Positions 23,954 to 34,970 are shown, numbered from the stretch's first letter. The stretch: 64,000 nucleotides of DNA from Mesocentrotus franciscanus (GCA_037976565.1 CP137668.1:33404264-33468263); one strand, 5' to 3'. Numbers and translations are program-made. The notes: generated by a model from the sequence alone, not told the origin.

Positions 23954-24261
23954 TTCTTCTCCCATCAATGATGAGCGAACTCTCTTTCATCACGTGATTT
24001 ACTTTTGACCAATCGTAGAGCAAGATTCTTAGTATTTGGAATATAATACTTATTATTGAAAATTGTTATTATAACGTAAGTAATGTTAATAATGATAATT
24101 GAAAAGACCACTTTGTATCCACTCCGAAATAACTAAACTAATAAGTTGTATGCCGGGAATCTAAAATGAATGAATGAAATCGGATGAAGTAAATCAAATA
24201 ATATTTAAAAAGCAATATATTTCACACCCATCATGTCTAATCAAGTTCATATACCACTCAT

Positions 24262-24797
24262 TTAAAGGTACTATGTGTCCCATTTGCAGGCCAAAAAATG
24301 AAAAGGTTAAATTCCAACGGCATTTGAAAGATAATACTAATTTAGAACTTCCCTAAAAAAGGGGGCTTGAAAATGTCTTTAAGTGGGAAAATAACGACTA
24401 TTAGTTGTCGAATCGACCTAAGTGTTACCAATACAGTAAGTAATAGTCTGATTTTCAGAGCATTTTACCGAATGGTCGTACGTTTTGTGCTGCGCAAAGA
24501 TTCAATCAGTTTAATTATGGCCATTACAAGAAGTGGGTTATTGATGTAGACAAATGCTCATGTACCCTTTACAGCTCATTTTATGTATGTTATTACCAAA
24601 GAAGAAAAAGCCAGTCAGTCACTCAATAGTGTCTGACAGTGAAGTCTAGCAAGTAAACGGGTTTCCTTGCATAATTTGAATATTAGGACACTGCTAACGT
24701 TTAAATTTCACAGATAGGACATACATGACATATTCTTAGTTCCTGCAAAGTTCTACAGAATTTGATGTTGGCTGCAAAAGGGACATAGTATCTTTAA
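24262..24797 (-). mobile_element. Family B inverted-repeat element, copy 2
   Basis: Flanked by TTAA at 24262-24265 and 24794-24797. Its left end (TTAA-AGGTACTATGTGTCCC, then ATTTGCAGGCC) matches the right end of copy 1, and its right end matches the left end of copy 1, so the two copies are in opposite orientation. Internal landmarks are colinear with copy 1, for example AACGGGTTTCCTTGCATAAT and CAGTTTAATTATGGCCATTA. The short plus frames at 24174-24549 are artefacts. Confidence 0.88.
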
Positions 24798-24856
24798 CAT
24801 GACTAAACGATAGCAAACCAAAGCATGTCAATGAAATTGAAATTATTATCACTTTT

Positions 24857-24885
24857 AATCAAATCAAATCAAATCAAATCAAATT
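24857..24885. repeat. AAATC pentanucleotide microsatellite
   Basis: Five tandem AAATC units, followed by degenerate copies (AAATTAAAGC, AAACTAAATC) to about 24905. Confidence 0.9.
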
Positions 24886-24905
24886 AAAGCAAACTAAATC
24901 AAACC

Positions 24906-25690
24906 ATTAATTGAGGTCATATTTTCCCCCTCGATCGCCCTTTCACCTCTCATACAGCCCATACATACTGTCACAACTGTTTTGTCGTGTTTATGCTTTA
25001 AATCGATTTAGTCCTTCTTTCCAACCACATCCACCGCCATTGAGAGCCGTCAATCCTTTTCTCCAAATCAAATTTAAAAGCCAAAGCAAACAGATTATGA
25101 CTAAAGACAAATGTTATTAAACATGGGCCCATTTGTCATCGCAGTAAGCATGTCACGCGGACTCGCGCGCGGGACTTTGCGCGGCGATTCTAATTAGCAA
25201 GCGAATTTCGACAGCGAGTGACTTAAATTACCCAAAGATACTTTTCAAATCCTCAGTAAAGGGAGATCGATATGGAGGGTTTTAACTTATCCTTTGAAAT
25301 GTCGATGCTTGGTTTGAAGTCCCGTCACAAGTGTTATCATTTTCCGATTATTAGATTTCCGTCGAGGAAGAAGTTTGATTGTTTCCACAAGCCTTTTCTG
25401 CTTGAAAATACACCGAAATGTTGACTAATTCATCTTATTCAGAAAGCTGCTTCATAACACATCGGTTCTAATCATAATAACTCGTACCTTTAAACTGAAC
25501 ACGAAAATAATTTGTCAAATTTGTCACGCTCAAGGAGAAGCTGCATGATAAGTACAACATCCATTCAAACACATATATGCCAAGCACGAGGCGATATAAT
25601 TAAAAGTGTTATTTTCTATCAAGAGCTATGTATAAGGTAATACGGACACGATAAACGATTATAGTATGTATATTTTAAAAAGAGTGTTAT
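24906..25690. other. Unique sequence with a short CpG-dense patch
   Basis: No supported gene. At 25143-25225 there is a compact CpG-dense stretch (ACGCGGACTCGCGCGCGGGA) adjoining TCTAATTAGC, a homeodomain-type core. It could be regulatory, but nothing anchors it to a gene. Confidence 0.4.
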
Positions 25691-25699
25691 ACCAAAGTT

Positions 25700-26520
25700 G
25701 ATGGAACCTACATGTATTATACCTGAAGCATTACTTCTAATATTGAAAATGAAAAAAGGATGTTCTCATATTTACCAGTCGTTCTTAAAACATAATGTGA
25801 AGGAATGTAACAGCCTCACCAAATGGAAACAGGGTTTGATCTAGAAGATAAAGCATGGTGTTCGTATTGTCTGATTCCGTATCAGTCAACTGTTGATATA
25901 AAATATGAGATGGTTCCAGTTTAAACAGATTACTTTACAGTCTCATGAAGGATCCATTGCTGAATTCCAAATAGTTGCTAATGAACATTGTACATTGTGT
26001 GACAGAAGTGAAGAGACAATTATGCATATTTTTTGTTACTGCCCATATTCAAATATAATATGGTAAAAACTTGAGCACTGGTTTTTCAGTAAGACCAATA
26101 TAAAGGCCAAACTCACCAACTATAATAAATTGTTTGGCTTGAAAGGAGGTCATAACAACGCTTTTAATTGTATCTTAATTAATGTAAGAAAAGAAATCTA
26201 TTCAGCCAAATGCAGAAATCTGATACCACTATTTGAAAAAGTTATGTCAGCTGTTAAAACTTATTTTGATATGGAAAGATATGTAGCAAAATCAAATCTT
26301 AAAGAAGAAAAAAATTCGTGAAAAAAATGGTTTCATATGACCAAATGGTTTTGAGTGTCTATGTTCAGTTTACTTGTTTGTTTTTATGTTACAGAATTGG
26401 TGTACAAATTATATTTGTCAAGTTTAATATCTTATATGTCGCTGTGTAATATTTTATTGTTTGAATATTTATATGACAAGTCATATAATAGTGCATGTAT
26501 CGATCTTTTAAAACATGATT
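25700..26520 (+). mobile_element. Degenerate LINE 3' end
   Basis: Conceptual translation on the plus strand in shifting frames gives pieces typical of the C-terminal part of L1/Tx1-like non-LTR retrotransposon ORF2. In order they are KKGCSHIYQSFLK (about 25750), an acidic segment ending IPYQSTVD (about 25850-25900), MRWFQFK (about 25909), and a zinc-knuckle-like stretch CTLCDRSEETIMHIFCYCPY (about 25993-26050). A basic helix-rich tail ends near 26321. An A+T-rich non-coding tail follows. The 5' boundary is not defined. The element is truncated and cannot move by itself. Confidence 0.75.
25740..26321 (+). pseudogene. Broken reverse-transcriptase C-terminal region of a LINE
   Basis: This is the coding remnant within the LINE fragment. 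At least two frame changes are needed to follow it: one near 25830, before the acidic segment, and one near 25905, before MRWFQFK. An in-frame stop follows PYSNIIW at about 26064. The last open part (26130-26321) starts inside the domain and is not an independent gene. The C-x2-C...H...C arrangement (CTLC, then MHIFCYC) resembles the zinc-binding region found after the reverse transcriptase in many LINE ORF2 proteins. The catalytic polymerase motifs are absent from the window, so this is a 5'-truncated, inactive copy. Family assignment beyond L1/Tx1-like is inference. Confidence 0.7.
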
Positions 26521-26576
26521 ATATTGATAATTAATAAGGGAAACATGTGGAAGGGTCAATAGAAAAAAATAAATAT

Positions 26577-26780
26577 TGGTGAAGGCTCTTGATTCTCAAG
26601 TCTCGGGTTCAAGCAATCCCTGCTCGGTGGTTACATCATTGGGCAAGTTTTCCCCGCATTCGACCCTGGTGTATTGCACGGTTATATCTGGCCATGCTGG
26701 GGTTGATAATAGCTGCAGGACCAGCATGAAGAGTAGTATAAATACTGATGTGACTACCCCGGGCAAAATAAGACCAAATT
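26577..26780 (+). mobile_element. tRNA-derived SINE, copy 1
   Basis: An A-box-like TGGTGAAGGCT at 26577 and a B-box-like GGTTCAAGC at 26606 are spaced as in a tRNA head. A body follows with TTGGGCAAG and CCCTGGTGTA, which also occurs in diverged form in the SINEs at 54.8 and 59.3 kb. The tRNA cloverleaf is not intact, so this is a retroposon and not a tRNA gene. It lies just downstream of the LINE tail. The plus frame at 26576-26785 is not a gene. Confidence 0.7.
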
Positions 26781-27470
26781 ATTAATTAACAAACGGAAGA
26801 AAAGCGATGAACACTGTTCCAATAAAAGCTCGTGTGAAAAGCATTTGTCAGACACTGAGTATTGATGAAGTCCTATGTAAGACTACAAAGGGCGGATCAG
26901 CTAAAAGCTGGTTCACTGTGACCATCCACTTTAATACATAGGCACGTAACATGATGCGATTCACACACCATTATTGACCACAAGATTTTGATTAAAGCTA
27001 ATTTTGAGCTCTGGTATGGGCATCGTATGTAGAGAGAACATGGCTATAATTCATTCTGAATTGTTTATCCTGCAGTAGATTGATTGTTTGAACAGTAAAA
27101 TAAAAACAACCTCACAAAAACATGCTGGAAATCATCTTCAATAATAACCACAACTCTCAATTGCACATTAGTGACCTGTGTAAAGCACGTGGTGTTGGGC
27201 CTCTTTACCTTGATTTCCTTATCTTTCTATGCTCATTACTCAGCCCCTATACATTTTCTACCAAAATCGTTTAGCACATGTCATTTATTTGTAATCTTGG
27301 ACATTCAGTGTGAGTTTTGTTGGATTCTGTGAGAATTTATTTTCTATCATTACCAGAACTCAAGCTTATCTTTAACGTCCGGAGGTTTCGAGACCTTTTG
27401 CTTCTCTTTACATACCGCTTACAACGTTCAACTTTACTGCATGGACAATGTAGCTATCTCCCTATCTAGA
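26781..27470. other. Unique sequence, no gene seen
   Basis: No supported gene or repeat boundary. Confidence 0.5.
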
Positions 27471-27474
27471 AACT

Positions 27475-27511
27475 CCTCTATCTATCTATCTATCTATTTG
27501 TCTATCTATCA
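27475..27511. repeat. CTAT tetranucleotide microsatellite
   Basis: About nine tandem CTAT units with one TTTG interruption. Confidence 0.93.
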
Positions 27512-27744
27512 GGATTTGTATAAAATCATATCAATGTCTTCTGTTCAATACCTCGTAACCCAAGTTTACATTTAGACCGTTCGTCTCTTCATTTTCAAAC
27601 GGAAATATTTGTTCTTTCTTTCTTCAATGAAATGGCCATTGAAACCAAAACTGATCTACATCTCTTAAAACTGGTCCTTTATTTAAAATATATCTAGTTA
27701 GTAGCAATCACATGTGGATGCCGGTACCAGATAGATTGAAAAAC

Positions 27745-27822
27745 AGAGAGGGAGAGGGGGATGGAGAGAGAGAAAGCAATAAATAAAATAATAAATAGAT
27801 AAATAAATAAACATACAGAAAT
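27745..27822. repeat. GA then AAAT microsatellite
   Basis: (GA)n-rich sequence passes directly into degenerate AAAT/AATA repeats. It forms the left border of the satellite-like array. Confidence 0.85.
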
Positions 27823-27829
27823 TGTAAGG

Positions 27830-29110
27830 TATCACCACACTTTCTTGTCGCCATTTGTGTCTCTTTTATGTTTCAAGTAGCACTTAATTCAGTCACGAAT
27901 CTTTGAAAGCTATCGCAATTATACCTATTCCTGCCTTGGAACATTTTTTCCTCATGATTTCCCGTTAACTGATAACTGGCTGGGGTACAGAGCTTTCGGG
28001 GTAATCGGCAAGTATGCCTTCCCGTTCACGCCTCTATTTCCTTACCTGATGAAAGGAATCACCATGTATTCCTATACCAATTCTTATCTCTTCTCTTGTG
28101 ATTCAACTTGCACTTTAATGCATTATGGAGACAAAAGACTATGGAAGCTTTCATAGGTAAACCTGTTGCTCCACTAGAACCTATAATTTCATGATTCCGC
28201 TTTTCCTTTGATACCTGAGTGAGATACAAAGCGTTCGGATTTATCACCAGGACTTGTATACCTTTTCGTTCGCACCTCTATTTTCACACCTGGTGAACCT
28301 ACAACTATGAAGGCTATCACCGGCTATCCCTATACCAATTCTTATCTCTTTTCCTGTGATTGAACCTCCACTTGACCGCCTAATGGAGTTACAAAACTAT
28401 CGAAGCTGTTGCAGGTATACCCATACACCTCTGTTTTTAATGATACCGTTTTCCCCTGATACCTGAGTGAGGTACGGAGCTAGCTTACAGCGGTATCATC
28501 AGGTATACCTTCCCGCTTGCACCTCTTTTTAAACACCTGATGAAGTTACACAACTACGAAAGGTATGATCAAGTAACTCTGCCCTCATTCTGTGTTTCTT
28601 TTCTAGTGTTCCACTTGTACCTAGCGAAGCTTGAAACTATCGAAGGTATAGAGGGTATATCTATTCCTGGGTTCGAACCTTTATCTTCAAAATTATATTT
28701 CACCTGTTCCCTGACTGTGTTTTCAGAGATATAATCAGGTACACCTTTCCGGTCTCGCCCCTATTTTCATACCTGATGAAGTTACACAACTATAAAAGGT
28801 ATAAACAAGTATCTCTGCCCTCATTTTGTGTCTCTTATCTAGCGTTCCAGTTATACCTAAGGACGCTTCAAAATTATCGAAGGTATAGCGGGTATATCTA
28901 TTCCTGTGTTCGAATCTCTAATTTCATGAATCTGTTTTTACCTGATGCCTGACAGAGGTACAAATATTTCGAAGATGTCACCACGTATGCATTTCCGTCT
29001 TTATTTTCGTACCTGATGAAACTGCACAAGTATGGAAGCTATCACCGGCTATGATTTCTCGTTCGTGATTCTATTCTGCTTTGTACCTTGGGAACCTAAA
29101 GCCTTTCGTC
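27830..29110. repeat. Degenerate satellite array, 80-bp monomers in a 240-bp higher-order unit
   Basis: The landmark CCTGATGAA-like sequence recurs at 28045, 28289, 28536, 28772 and 29012 (spacing 244, 247, 236, 240). A second landmark, CCTGAGTGAG-like, recurs at 28214, 28462, 28709 and 28948. A third, CCTAAxG-like, recurs at about 28121, 28379, 28620 and 28856. The three are related, so each roughly 240-bp unit holds three diverged monomers of about 80 bp. Each monomer has weak dyad symmetry (ACCT...AGGT) and a shared TTCCCGTTCGCACCTCTATT-type segment. The left part (27830-27985) is a further degenerate copy. Frames at 28059-28247 and 28540-28734 are artefacts of the array. Confidence 0.88.
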
Positions 29111-30020
29111 CTTCACCAAAGCTCACCGTTATGACAGGTAGCAACATAAGATTCAAAATATTACCGACTATGACACGGCATGGAGTGACAGAAGGGCTTC
29201 ACTAGACTTGAAGGCAAACATGACGAATACACTCCCACAATTGACACAAAATGTACGTGTATAGGCCTCTATACAACGTCCATGAATTTGATACTGTACA
29301 CAAAATTAATAGAGCGACGTGCCATCTTTGAAGGGAGACTTTCTTATGTTGTGTATTTTTAGAGTGAGAGCAAGGAAAAATAGAACAAATTTGTTAAGGA
29401 TATATACATGTACGAATATATCCTACATGTTAGATAAACGAATTGCAACATGTCTCTATATAGGTGACCACCAGTATTACAACATGTTCAAAATGTGTTA
29501 AATTTACGTTTTAAGTCGTACATTTTTGTAAAATTTCGAAAAGCAGGAAAACTAAAGATGAACGTTTCCAACAATTTTCAATTTTTAATGTATATTTTCA
29601 CTCTGGGTGTTTATCAACATGCCAACTATTTTGTAGCTTTAATGCCCCAAAGTCCATCACATGCAGTTTTCTTTAAAAGTATATGCTATGGGCCAACGTT
29701 ATACAAAAGGGGGCGGTTCACTGAAATGTATTATCCTTAAAAATATTAACCTTGACCTTGGATCGACTGGAAGTCTCGATTAAAATCAAATATAAAGTTC
29801 TTGAGACTTTTGACTCATAATCATTGGTGAAACTTGACTAATCTTCTGCTATTACAGCCACAACACAGTTTCAAAGAAAGAGAATGCTTCCGAACCAAAC
29901 CGGGGTATGGCAGTTTAAACACACTACATCTTATTCTATTTTTTTTCTCCCCCCTTTTTTTTTGGGGGGGTTGTTTCGTTAGACGATTTGACACAACATT
30001 TTCTTTGACGGTATAGTTTT
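29111..30020. other. Unique A+T-rich sequence, no gene seen
   Basis: No supported gene. It holds a small palindrome at about 29397-29424 (AGGATATAT and ATATATCCT) and a C/T then T9G7 tract at about 29941-29970. Confidence 0.5.
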
Positions 30021-30030
30021 TCCCCAACAG

Positions 30031-30171
30031 ACAGGTATGGAGAAGCTGCCTGGCTGCGTAGCGACATCTTTAACCACCTTCAGACTGAAGACAAGTGACC
30101 TGGCTCCCTTTAAGGACCAGATTCATTTTAAGGCTGTTCTCTTTTCACCCTCTTGGTCACTTCCAATAAAG
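30031..30171 (+). CDS. Possible internal exon, unidentified
   Basis: A good 3' splice site (TTTTTCCCCAACAG ending at 30030) is followed by 141 bp open in phase 0, and then CCAATAAAG followed by GTACGA, an acceptable donor at 30172. The length is 47 codons exactly (phase 0 in, phase 0 out). Coding-like features are many CTG, AAG, GAC and ACC codons and a local rise in GC. The peptide includes MEKLPGCVATSLTTF and KDQIHFKAVLF and has no domain I recognise. The frame stays open past the donor to 30246. No partner exon is identified within the window. It may equally be a chance open stretch. Confidence 0.2.
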
Positions 30172-30325
30172 GTACGAGTGGCCGCGAAGCGAGACGTCTA
30201 TGAGTTAACCAGGCCCGTAGTGTCGGCGGAGAGTTATCTAACGTGACGGGGTAGAGACAAGCCACGTCCACCGGCAAGAAGTTCAAGGCTAAAAATTGTG
30301 AGAAGGAATTACCATCATTGTTCAT

Positions 30326-30545
30326 GAAGAGATAGAGAGAGAGAGGCATAGAGGGAGACAGAGAGACCGAGAGTGAGAGAGAGAGAGAGAGAGAGGCAGA
30401 CATATGATGAGAGTAAGAGAGAAGGCAAGACAGAGGGGGAGAGAGAGAAAGAGAAAATGAGAGAGAAGAGAGAACAGAGCTAGAGAGAGAGAGAGAGATG
30501 ATAAAAAAAATGAGAAACAGAGAGAGAGAGAGAGGGGGGGCATTC
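30326..30545. repeat. GA microsatellite block ending in G8
   Basis: About 215 bp of (GA)n with interruptions, purines on the plus strand, ending in a run of G. The long minus-strand frames over it (30128-30574, 30322-30543), rich in Ser/Leu, are repeat translations. Confidence 0.95.
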
Positions 30546-30739
30546 AAGCAGGCATTATAGACACATGCAAACATTGATTTCAGTCGTGATACAGATTTAG
30601 AGAGATAGAGAGGAAATATAAAAAGTGGTAGAGCATAAATAGTAAAACCGGGGGTAACGGGAAGAAATGGGAGGCGCCCCCACGCGCAGATACTTTACGC
30701 ACACCCACTCCCTCTCATAAACACAGACCAGACATACAG

Positions 30740-30815
30740 ATGAAAAGGGAAAAAAGAGTGGAAGGGAGAGAGAGAGATGGAGAGAGAGAGTGTGTGAGAT
30801 GGAGGGGCGGACGCT
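30740..30815. repeat. GA/GT microsatellite
   Basis: (GA)n runs and a short GTGTGT segment. Together with 30326-30545 it makes a roughly 500-bp low-complexity region with a non-repetitive gap. Confidence 0.85.
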
Positions 30816-30845
30816 CTGACAAAGACACATACGATTTTGAATTCA

Positions 30846-32095
30846 ATGAGGGGTAATGATTATGGAGGGCGAGTTTTTGAACGATAGATCCCCCAGCCCT
30901 CTACACATTATGACCTTCCTTGTATTTGTATGCAATGAGGTCTTGAGTCAAGTTTAATTACAAGATCCCATACGTTACCGGTCGGGTCCCCATCCAGAGA
31001 CTAACACTAGATTAAAACACTGTCATCATCTGGGATGGTATTCGAAGAAAGTATAAGGGGTGAAAGTGATGGGGAGAGGCGATGCAACTGGGACGAGAGA
31101 CAGTATGAATGGGTCTGCCAGCCCACGCCACAAAAAAAAAACGACCTTGCTTTTGTTTCTGGCGTAATTAGGTTTTAAGTCAGGATTAATCAACGAGCCT
31201 CGTTTAGGTTTTTGCTCGTAAAAAGAAAAAGCAGGAGAATGCGGTCATGGTCTCAATGATGGTCTAGGCGTAATGACCAGGAGTTCTAATAACTGAAAGT
31301 CAATGGGCTTCCCTATAAGGAGAACTGGAGTAAGAAGTACAAGGGTGTCCAGTGCCACTGACAGTTCACGATTAGCACGTATAAAGTGTTCCAAAAGAAA
31401 TTGTTGAAACGCAAATCATGTTTACCCACCACAGGCAGAGATGTATGTACGCACTATCACTGAACATAATTGAACATGTTGAAAGCCCATCGAAAATATC
31501 TTGGCATCGGCATTGGAATAACGCGAGGAAATGATCGGACTTTGACAAATTTGTTCTTGTTTTTTTAATGAGTTATTTGTTTTGTTTGATTCACAGTATC
31601 CACATGGATGTACCCACATATATAATAGTTATATATCGAACAAAACCACGTCCCTTAAAATGAAACATATAACTCGGATACAAAGCTACCAAAAACCTTA
31701 ATTTGAAGTCTTTGTACATGTAGTTCTGTTCCTATTTCTCCCTCAAATGTAATATATTATTGCGAGAAAACATTGACATTAATAAAGTACACGTAGTAAA
31801 ATCAGATTGCCATCACGAATTTTGTTTGTTTTGTTTGTTTTTATTGTTTCACATTTCACAAAATAACAGTTTACATATATATATTATTAAAGGTCAGCAA
31901 GATAAAGCATATATGACAAAAACAACGATGGCAGTAAATAATCAATAACGTGAAATATGAGGAACCTATCAAAAAGCCATGCTTGTATAATATAGGTTCC
32001 CATATACCAATGATTGTATAAAAAATTCTAGTGCAATGAAGAGAGACGAATCCGGGAAAAATAATTGATACACAATGAATACAAGTATGAGGTTA
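30846..32095. other. Unique sequence, no gene seen
   Basis: No supported gene. An A10 run lies at about 31131-31140 and short TTTG repeats at about 31822-31843. Confidence 0.5.
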
Positions 32096-32096
32096 C

Positions 32097-32135
32097 ATAA
32101 TAGTCATAATAGTCATAATAGTCATAATAGTCACT
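32097..32135. repeat. 9-bp tandem repeat (CATAATAGT)
   Basis: Four consecutive copies of CATAATAGT, followed by a purine-rich GAAAG tract to about 32220. The minus frame (32028-32336) is Tyr/Asp- and Phe-rich because of these repeats. Confidence 0.93.
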
Positions 32136-32220
32136 CGAGCGAAAGAAAAAGAAAAGAAGGGGAAAAAAGAAGGGAGAGAACAAAAAAAAGAAGTCCGAGG
32201 AAAGGAAAGGAAGGTGCGTT

Positions 32221-33040
32221 CGTGCTAATTCCACGAGATCTTGACTATTGGCATGACCTTCTTTTTGGGGGGTACAAAAACAATAAAACAAAATTAAGAA
32301 TATAGGCACAGTTATTGATATTAATGGTATGGACACCAGGGGGATGTCATATAGCTAGTATACGTTAATTTAAGGTTCATAACTCATATTTGTTTTAATG
32401 CTGATGTTGCTTCGGACAAAATGGACTTTCCATGACCAATGCTGATAGCATTACCATCTTGATGGTAAAGTGGATCGTAGTCTGACACATATCCCATGTA
32501 TTCTATATCTTACAATTATGTTTGGAATCATAGTAGAGTCAAGAATAACGTTTTAAAGTGGGTGGATCTCTTCATTTCAAATGTTTGTATTGTTTATTTA
32601 AAAAAAATACATAGTCACTGTGGCAAACACAGGTTGTATTTGTTTTGTTTTGTTCACTGCGACATGTATTTTAAAAAATTACAAATTGCAGGAAGAGGAA
32701 TTTTATAATACGGATTCAACGGAGCGTACTGTTTGCTGAAAGGTATAGCAGTAGCGTAGTCGGGAACACCCCATTATTTTGTCATATATTGTTATATATA
32801 GCCTATATGAAATTATTGTTCAAGAAAACTGAAAGAAGTAGGAAGATGGAGTTTTGCACTACTCTACAGAACTATAGAATGATTTAAAATGAAAATCGGG
32901 ACTTATTTATAAGAACAAATACTTTTTTAGAATAATCTTTCATCATTGTACGGTGTTCATCACGATTTTTCTTTTTAAATGACACTAATATACTTTTACT
33001 AAAACATATATATGAATCTAGCTAAATTTGTCAATCTCAA
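32221..33040. other. A+T-rich sequence, no gene seen
   Basis: No supported gene. A perfect small palindrome TTACCATC-TT-GATGGTAA lies at 32451-32468. Confidence 0.5.
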
Positions 33041-33042
33041 TG

Positions 33043-33140
33043 TTTTATCTCTCACTTTCTCTCTCATTCTCTATCTATCTTCCTCCCCCTCTCGCTATCT
33101 TTTTCTTTTCCTCGCTTTCTTCCTCCTCCTCTTTTCAGGA
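33043..33140. repeat. CT-rich pyrimidine tract
   Basis: Degenerate (CT)n and TCC runs ending CTTTTCAG at 33137. The end looks like a 3' splice site, but the downstream sequence is not convincing as an exon. Confidence 0.85.
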
Positions 33141-33154
33141 CTCTATCTTTCCAA

Positions 33155-33205
33155 CTCAGAGGCGGATTACCGGACTTTGTAAATGAGGGAGGGGGACAGT
33201 TTCGA
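33155..33205. repeat. Possible dispersed-repeat end
   Basis: CAGAGGCGGATTACCGGACTT followed by a G-run-rich stretch resembles the GGGGCGGATCCAGGA-type transposon termini that I recall from several marine invertebrate genomes. No matching opposite end was found. This is recognition by memory only. Confidence 0.2.
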
Positions 33206-33833
33206 AAATTCTCTGGCAACAACGGTTATCACATATTCAGCTCCTTATTTACTAAAGAAAAAAGTCGTGACAAGCAAATGAAAGAAGGTTATCTCATTCA
33301 CAAAGTAGAGCCTATTCGGTCTAAAATGTCAAAATGGCACAATAAGAGGCACATTTTCCTATGGTACTTGATGTGTGCCACATCGGTTTTCAAAGGTTGG
33401 GCCCCAAAATCCGCCGCCCTACCACCGTTTCCCCCTCTATTCCCTTCCTCTCGTTTCCTTTCTCTCTGAACATCGGGTGACGAGATGAGGAGATATAACC
33501 AATCATCTCGCATCATCTTCAAGCTTTGCTCCTAATTGGAGGCGATTTCTGACGACAAGGTAGATGACTTTTTCAGACCCACTCTCTTGCCCTTTTCTTG
33601 TTTTCTCTTATCCCTCTCTCCCTCTCACTCCCTGAGTCTACCTGCGTTATGTATCTGGCTTTTCCAGCGCCGAAATTGGCTAACAAGCGGTAACGATGCA
33701 TACCGAGGCGGTTACGCGGACATCTTAAGGTGGTGAAGTATTTTTGCTGTTGTCTTTATATGCAGTCACTAAAGAAGTTTTTCTGTTCTACGAGGAACGT
33801 ATATCCCCAAGAGAAAATTTAAAAAAATTGGAA
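33206..33833. other. Unique sequence with a CT tract
   Basis: No supported gene. A (CT)n-rich stretch lies at about 33595-33635. The frame upstream of 33469 is open for about 140 codons on the plus strand, but its N-terminal half is translated repeat-like sequence and its C-terminal end is Pro/Phe/Ser low complexity. I do not call it. Confidence 0.45.
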
Positions 33834-34075
33834 AATAAATAAATGATAATATATGAATAAATACATGTCTAATGAACAAAAGAATAAATAAATATATGAT
33901 TAAATGCATAACATGAAATAAAAGATACATGGGTGAATAAGTTCATAAATATATAACTAACCAGAAAAAATATATATACAAATAAACAAAAGTAATCAAA
34001 AAATACAAATGTTGATATATATGATTGAATTATACATTGGAAAAAATTGAAAAAACGGTAATTAAAATTAAAATG
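33834..34075. repeat. Degenerate AAAT/ATAA-rich tract
   Basis: About 240 bp of AATA, AAAT and ATAT short repeats with scattered G and C. The minus frame (33869-34108) is Phe/Ile/Tyr-rich repeat translation. Confidence 0.75.
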
Positions 34076-34080
34076 ATGAA

Positions 34081-34860
34081 GACACAGTGAACTGCGATGA
34101 CAGCTCAAAGCAATATTTTATGTTGCTATGTCACGCAAATCTTAGGAGCCTACATAACATGTGTATTTTTGCTATGGGTAACATCGGGATCAAGCAAACC
34201 AGACTATTATTCACTTATATCATCGTCACTGTTGTTTGAATAAGCGAACATTAATTATTATAGATATTATAGATAGGCAAGTAAAGGTGAAACAGGTGTT
34301 ATTTATAAAGCCAACAAAGTCAATGCAGGTAAGATATACCGTGACCTTTATACTATCAAACAATTTGTAGTCAATACATTCTAACGACTCCTAAGCCATA
34401 TTTAATTAAGTCGAAAAGAAAATGACTTGCAAAACAAGAAATATTAGAATGGAGGTGTCGTTGATATATACCGCTAAAAGCTTTAAATCACCTGATGAGC
34501 GGCTCAACTATGTCTATACTAGTGTATATAAAAGGAAATAATACAAAATACAAAGATACAATAGTTAATGATTCACTAAATGCAAATGAAGCAAACTATT
34601 CAATTCAAAGTTCAAAGTAACATTTATTCTCTTCCATTTCCTTTTTTTATATAATACTCAAGTAATAAACTTACGTAATGACTTAAATATTTCTTAGAGT
34701 ATAGTAACAGTTTTTAAACACGGAATAATCGGGTAAATCTCAATAAGCATAGGCCTGTGCCGTGTACGCCTTATAAAACATTGCGATACTACATACTAAG
34801 TACCCAAATCCCCAAGTCCTTAACATTTAAAGAAGAAAAGAACGTTGAAATCTCCGACTT
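34081..34860. other. A+T-rich sequence, no gene seen
   Basis: No supported gene or repeat boundary. Confidence 0.5.
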
Positions 34861-34862
34861 AC

Positions 34863-34970
34863 ATGAGAATTGTATCATCTTTGGGTCCAACCAAGGAAAA
34901 ATTCAATAACCTCACGACCTTCAATGCAGTGCCAGTGACTTGCTTGTTATAGACACCATGTGGTGGAATG
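34863..34970 (-). CDS. Possible internal exon, minus strand, unidentified
   Basis: Reading the minus strand, CATCAG precedes 34970 as a candidate acceptor. A 108-bp stretch (36 codons) follows, and it ends directly at GTAAGT, a consensus donor, below 34863. Phase is 2 in and 2 out. The frame is open from 34996 and is first blocked by a TAA at 34997-34999. The peptide contains IPPHGVYNKQVTGTALKVV and then a stretch ending GPKDDTIL. Its mix of hydrophobic and polar residues is unlike the repeat translations elsewhere. I do not recognise a family. The acceptor lacks a good pyrimidine tract, which weakens the case. No partner exon is identified. Confidence 0.22.

Noticed and set aside
28536..28575. 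Hammerhead-ribozyme-like CTGATGA ... CGAAA in the satellite monomer
   Set aside because: The segment between the two motifs does not form a stem II in register, other monomers lose one or both motifs, and no cleavage-site stem is evident. The pattern is better explained by the monomer's own dyad symmetry.
27830..29110. CRISPR-like array
   Set aside because: Repeats are diverged, contiguous and without unique spacers of constant length; the DNA is animal nuclear sequence.
30128..30574. 148-codon minus-strand frame, the longest in the window
   Set aside because: It is the translation of the GA/CT microsatellite at 30326-30545 (Ser/Leu/Phe runs) and extends into non-coding flanks.
33137..33469. 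Exon following a CTTTTCAG acceptor with about 110 open codons
   Set aside because: The N-terminal half matches a dispersed-repeat-like sequence, the C-terminal end is Pro/Phe low complexity, and no donor was found at a sensible place.
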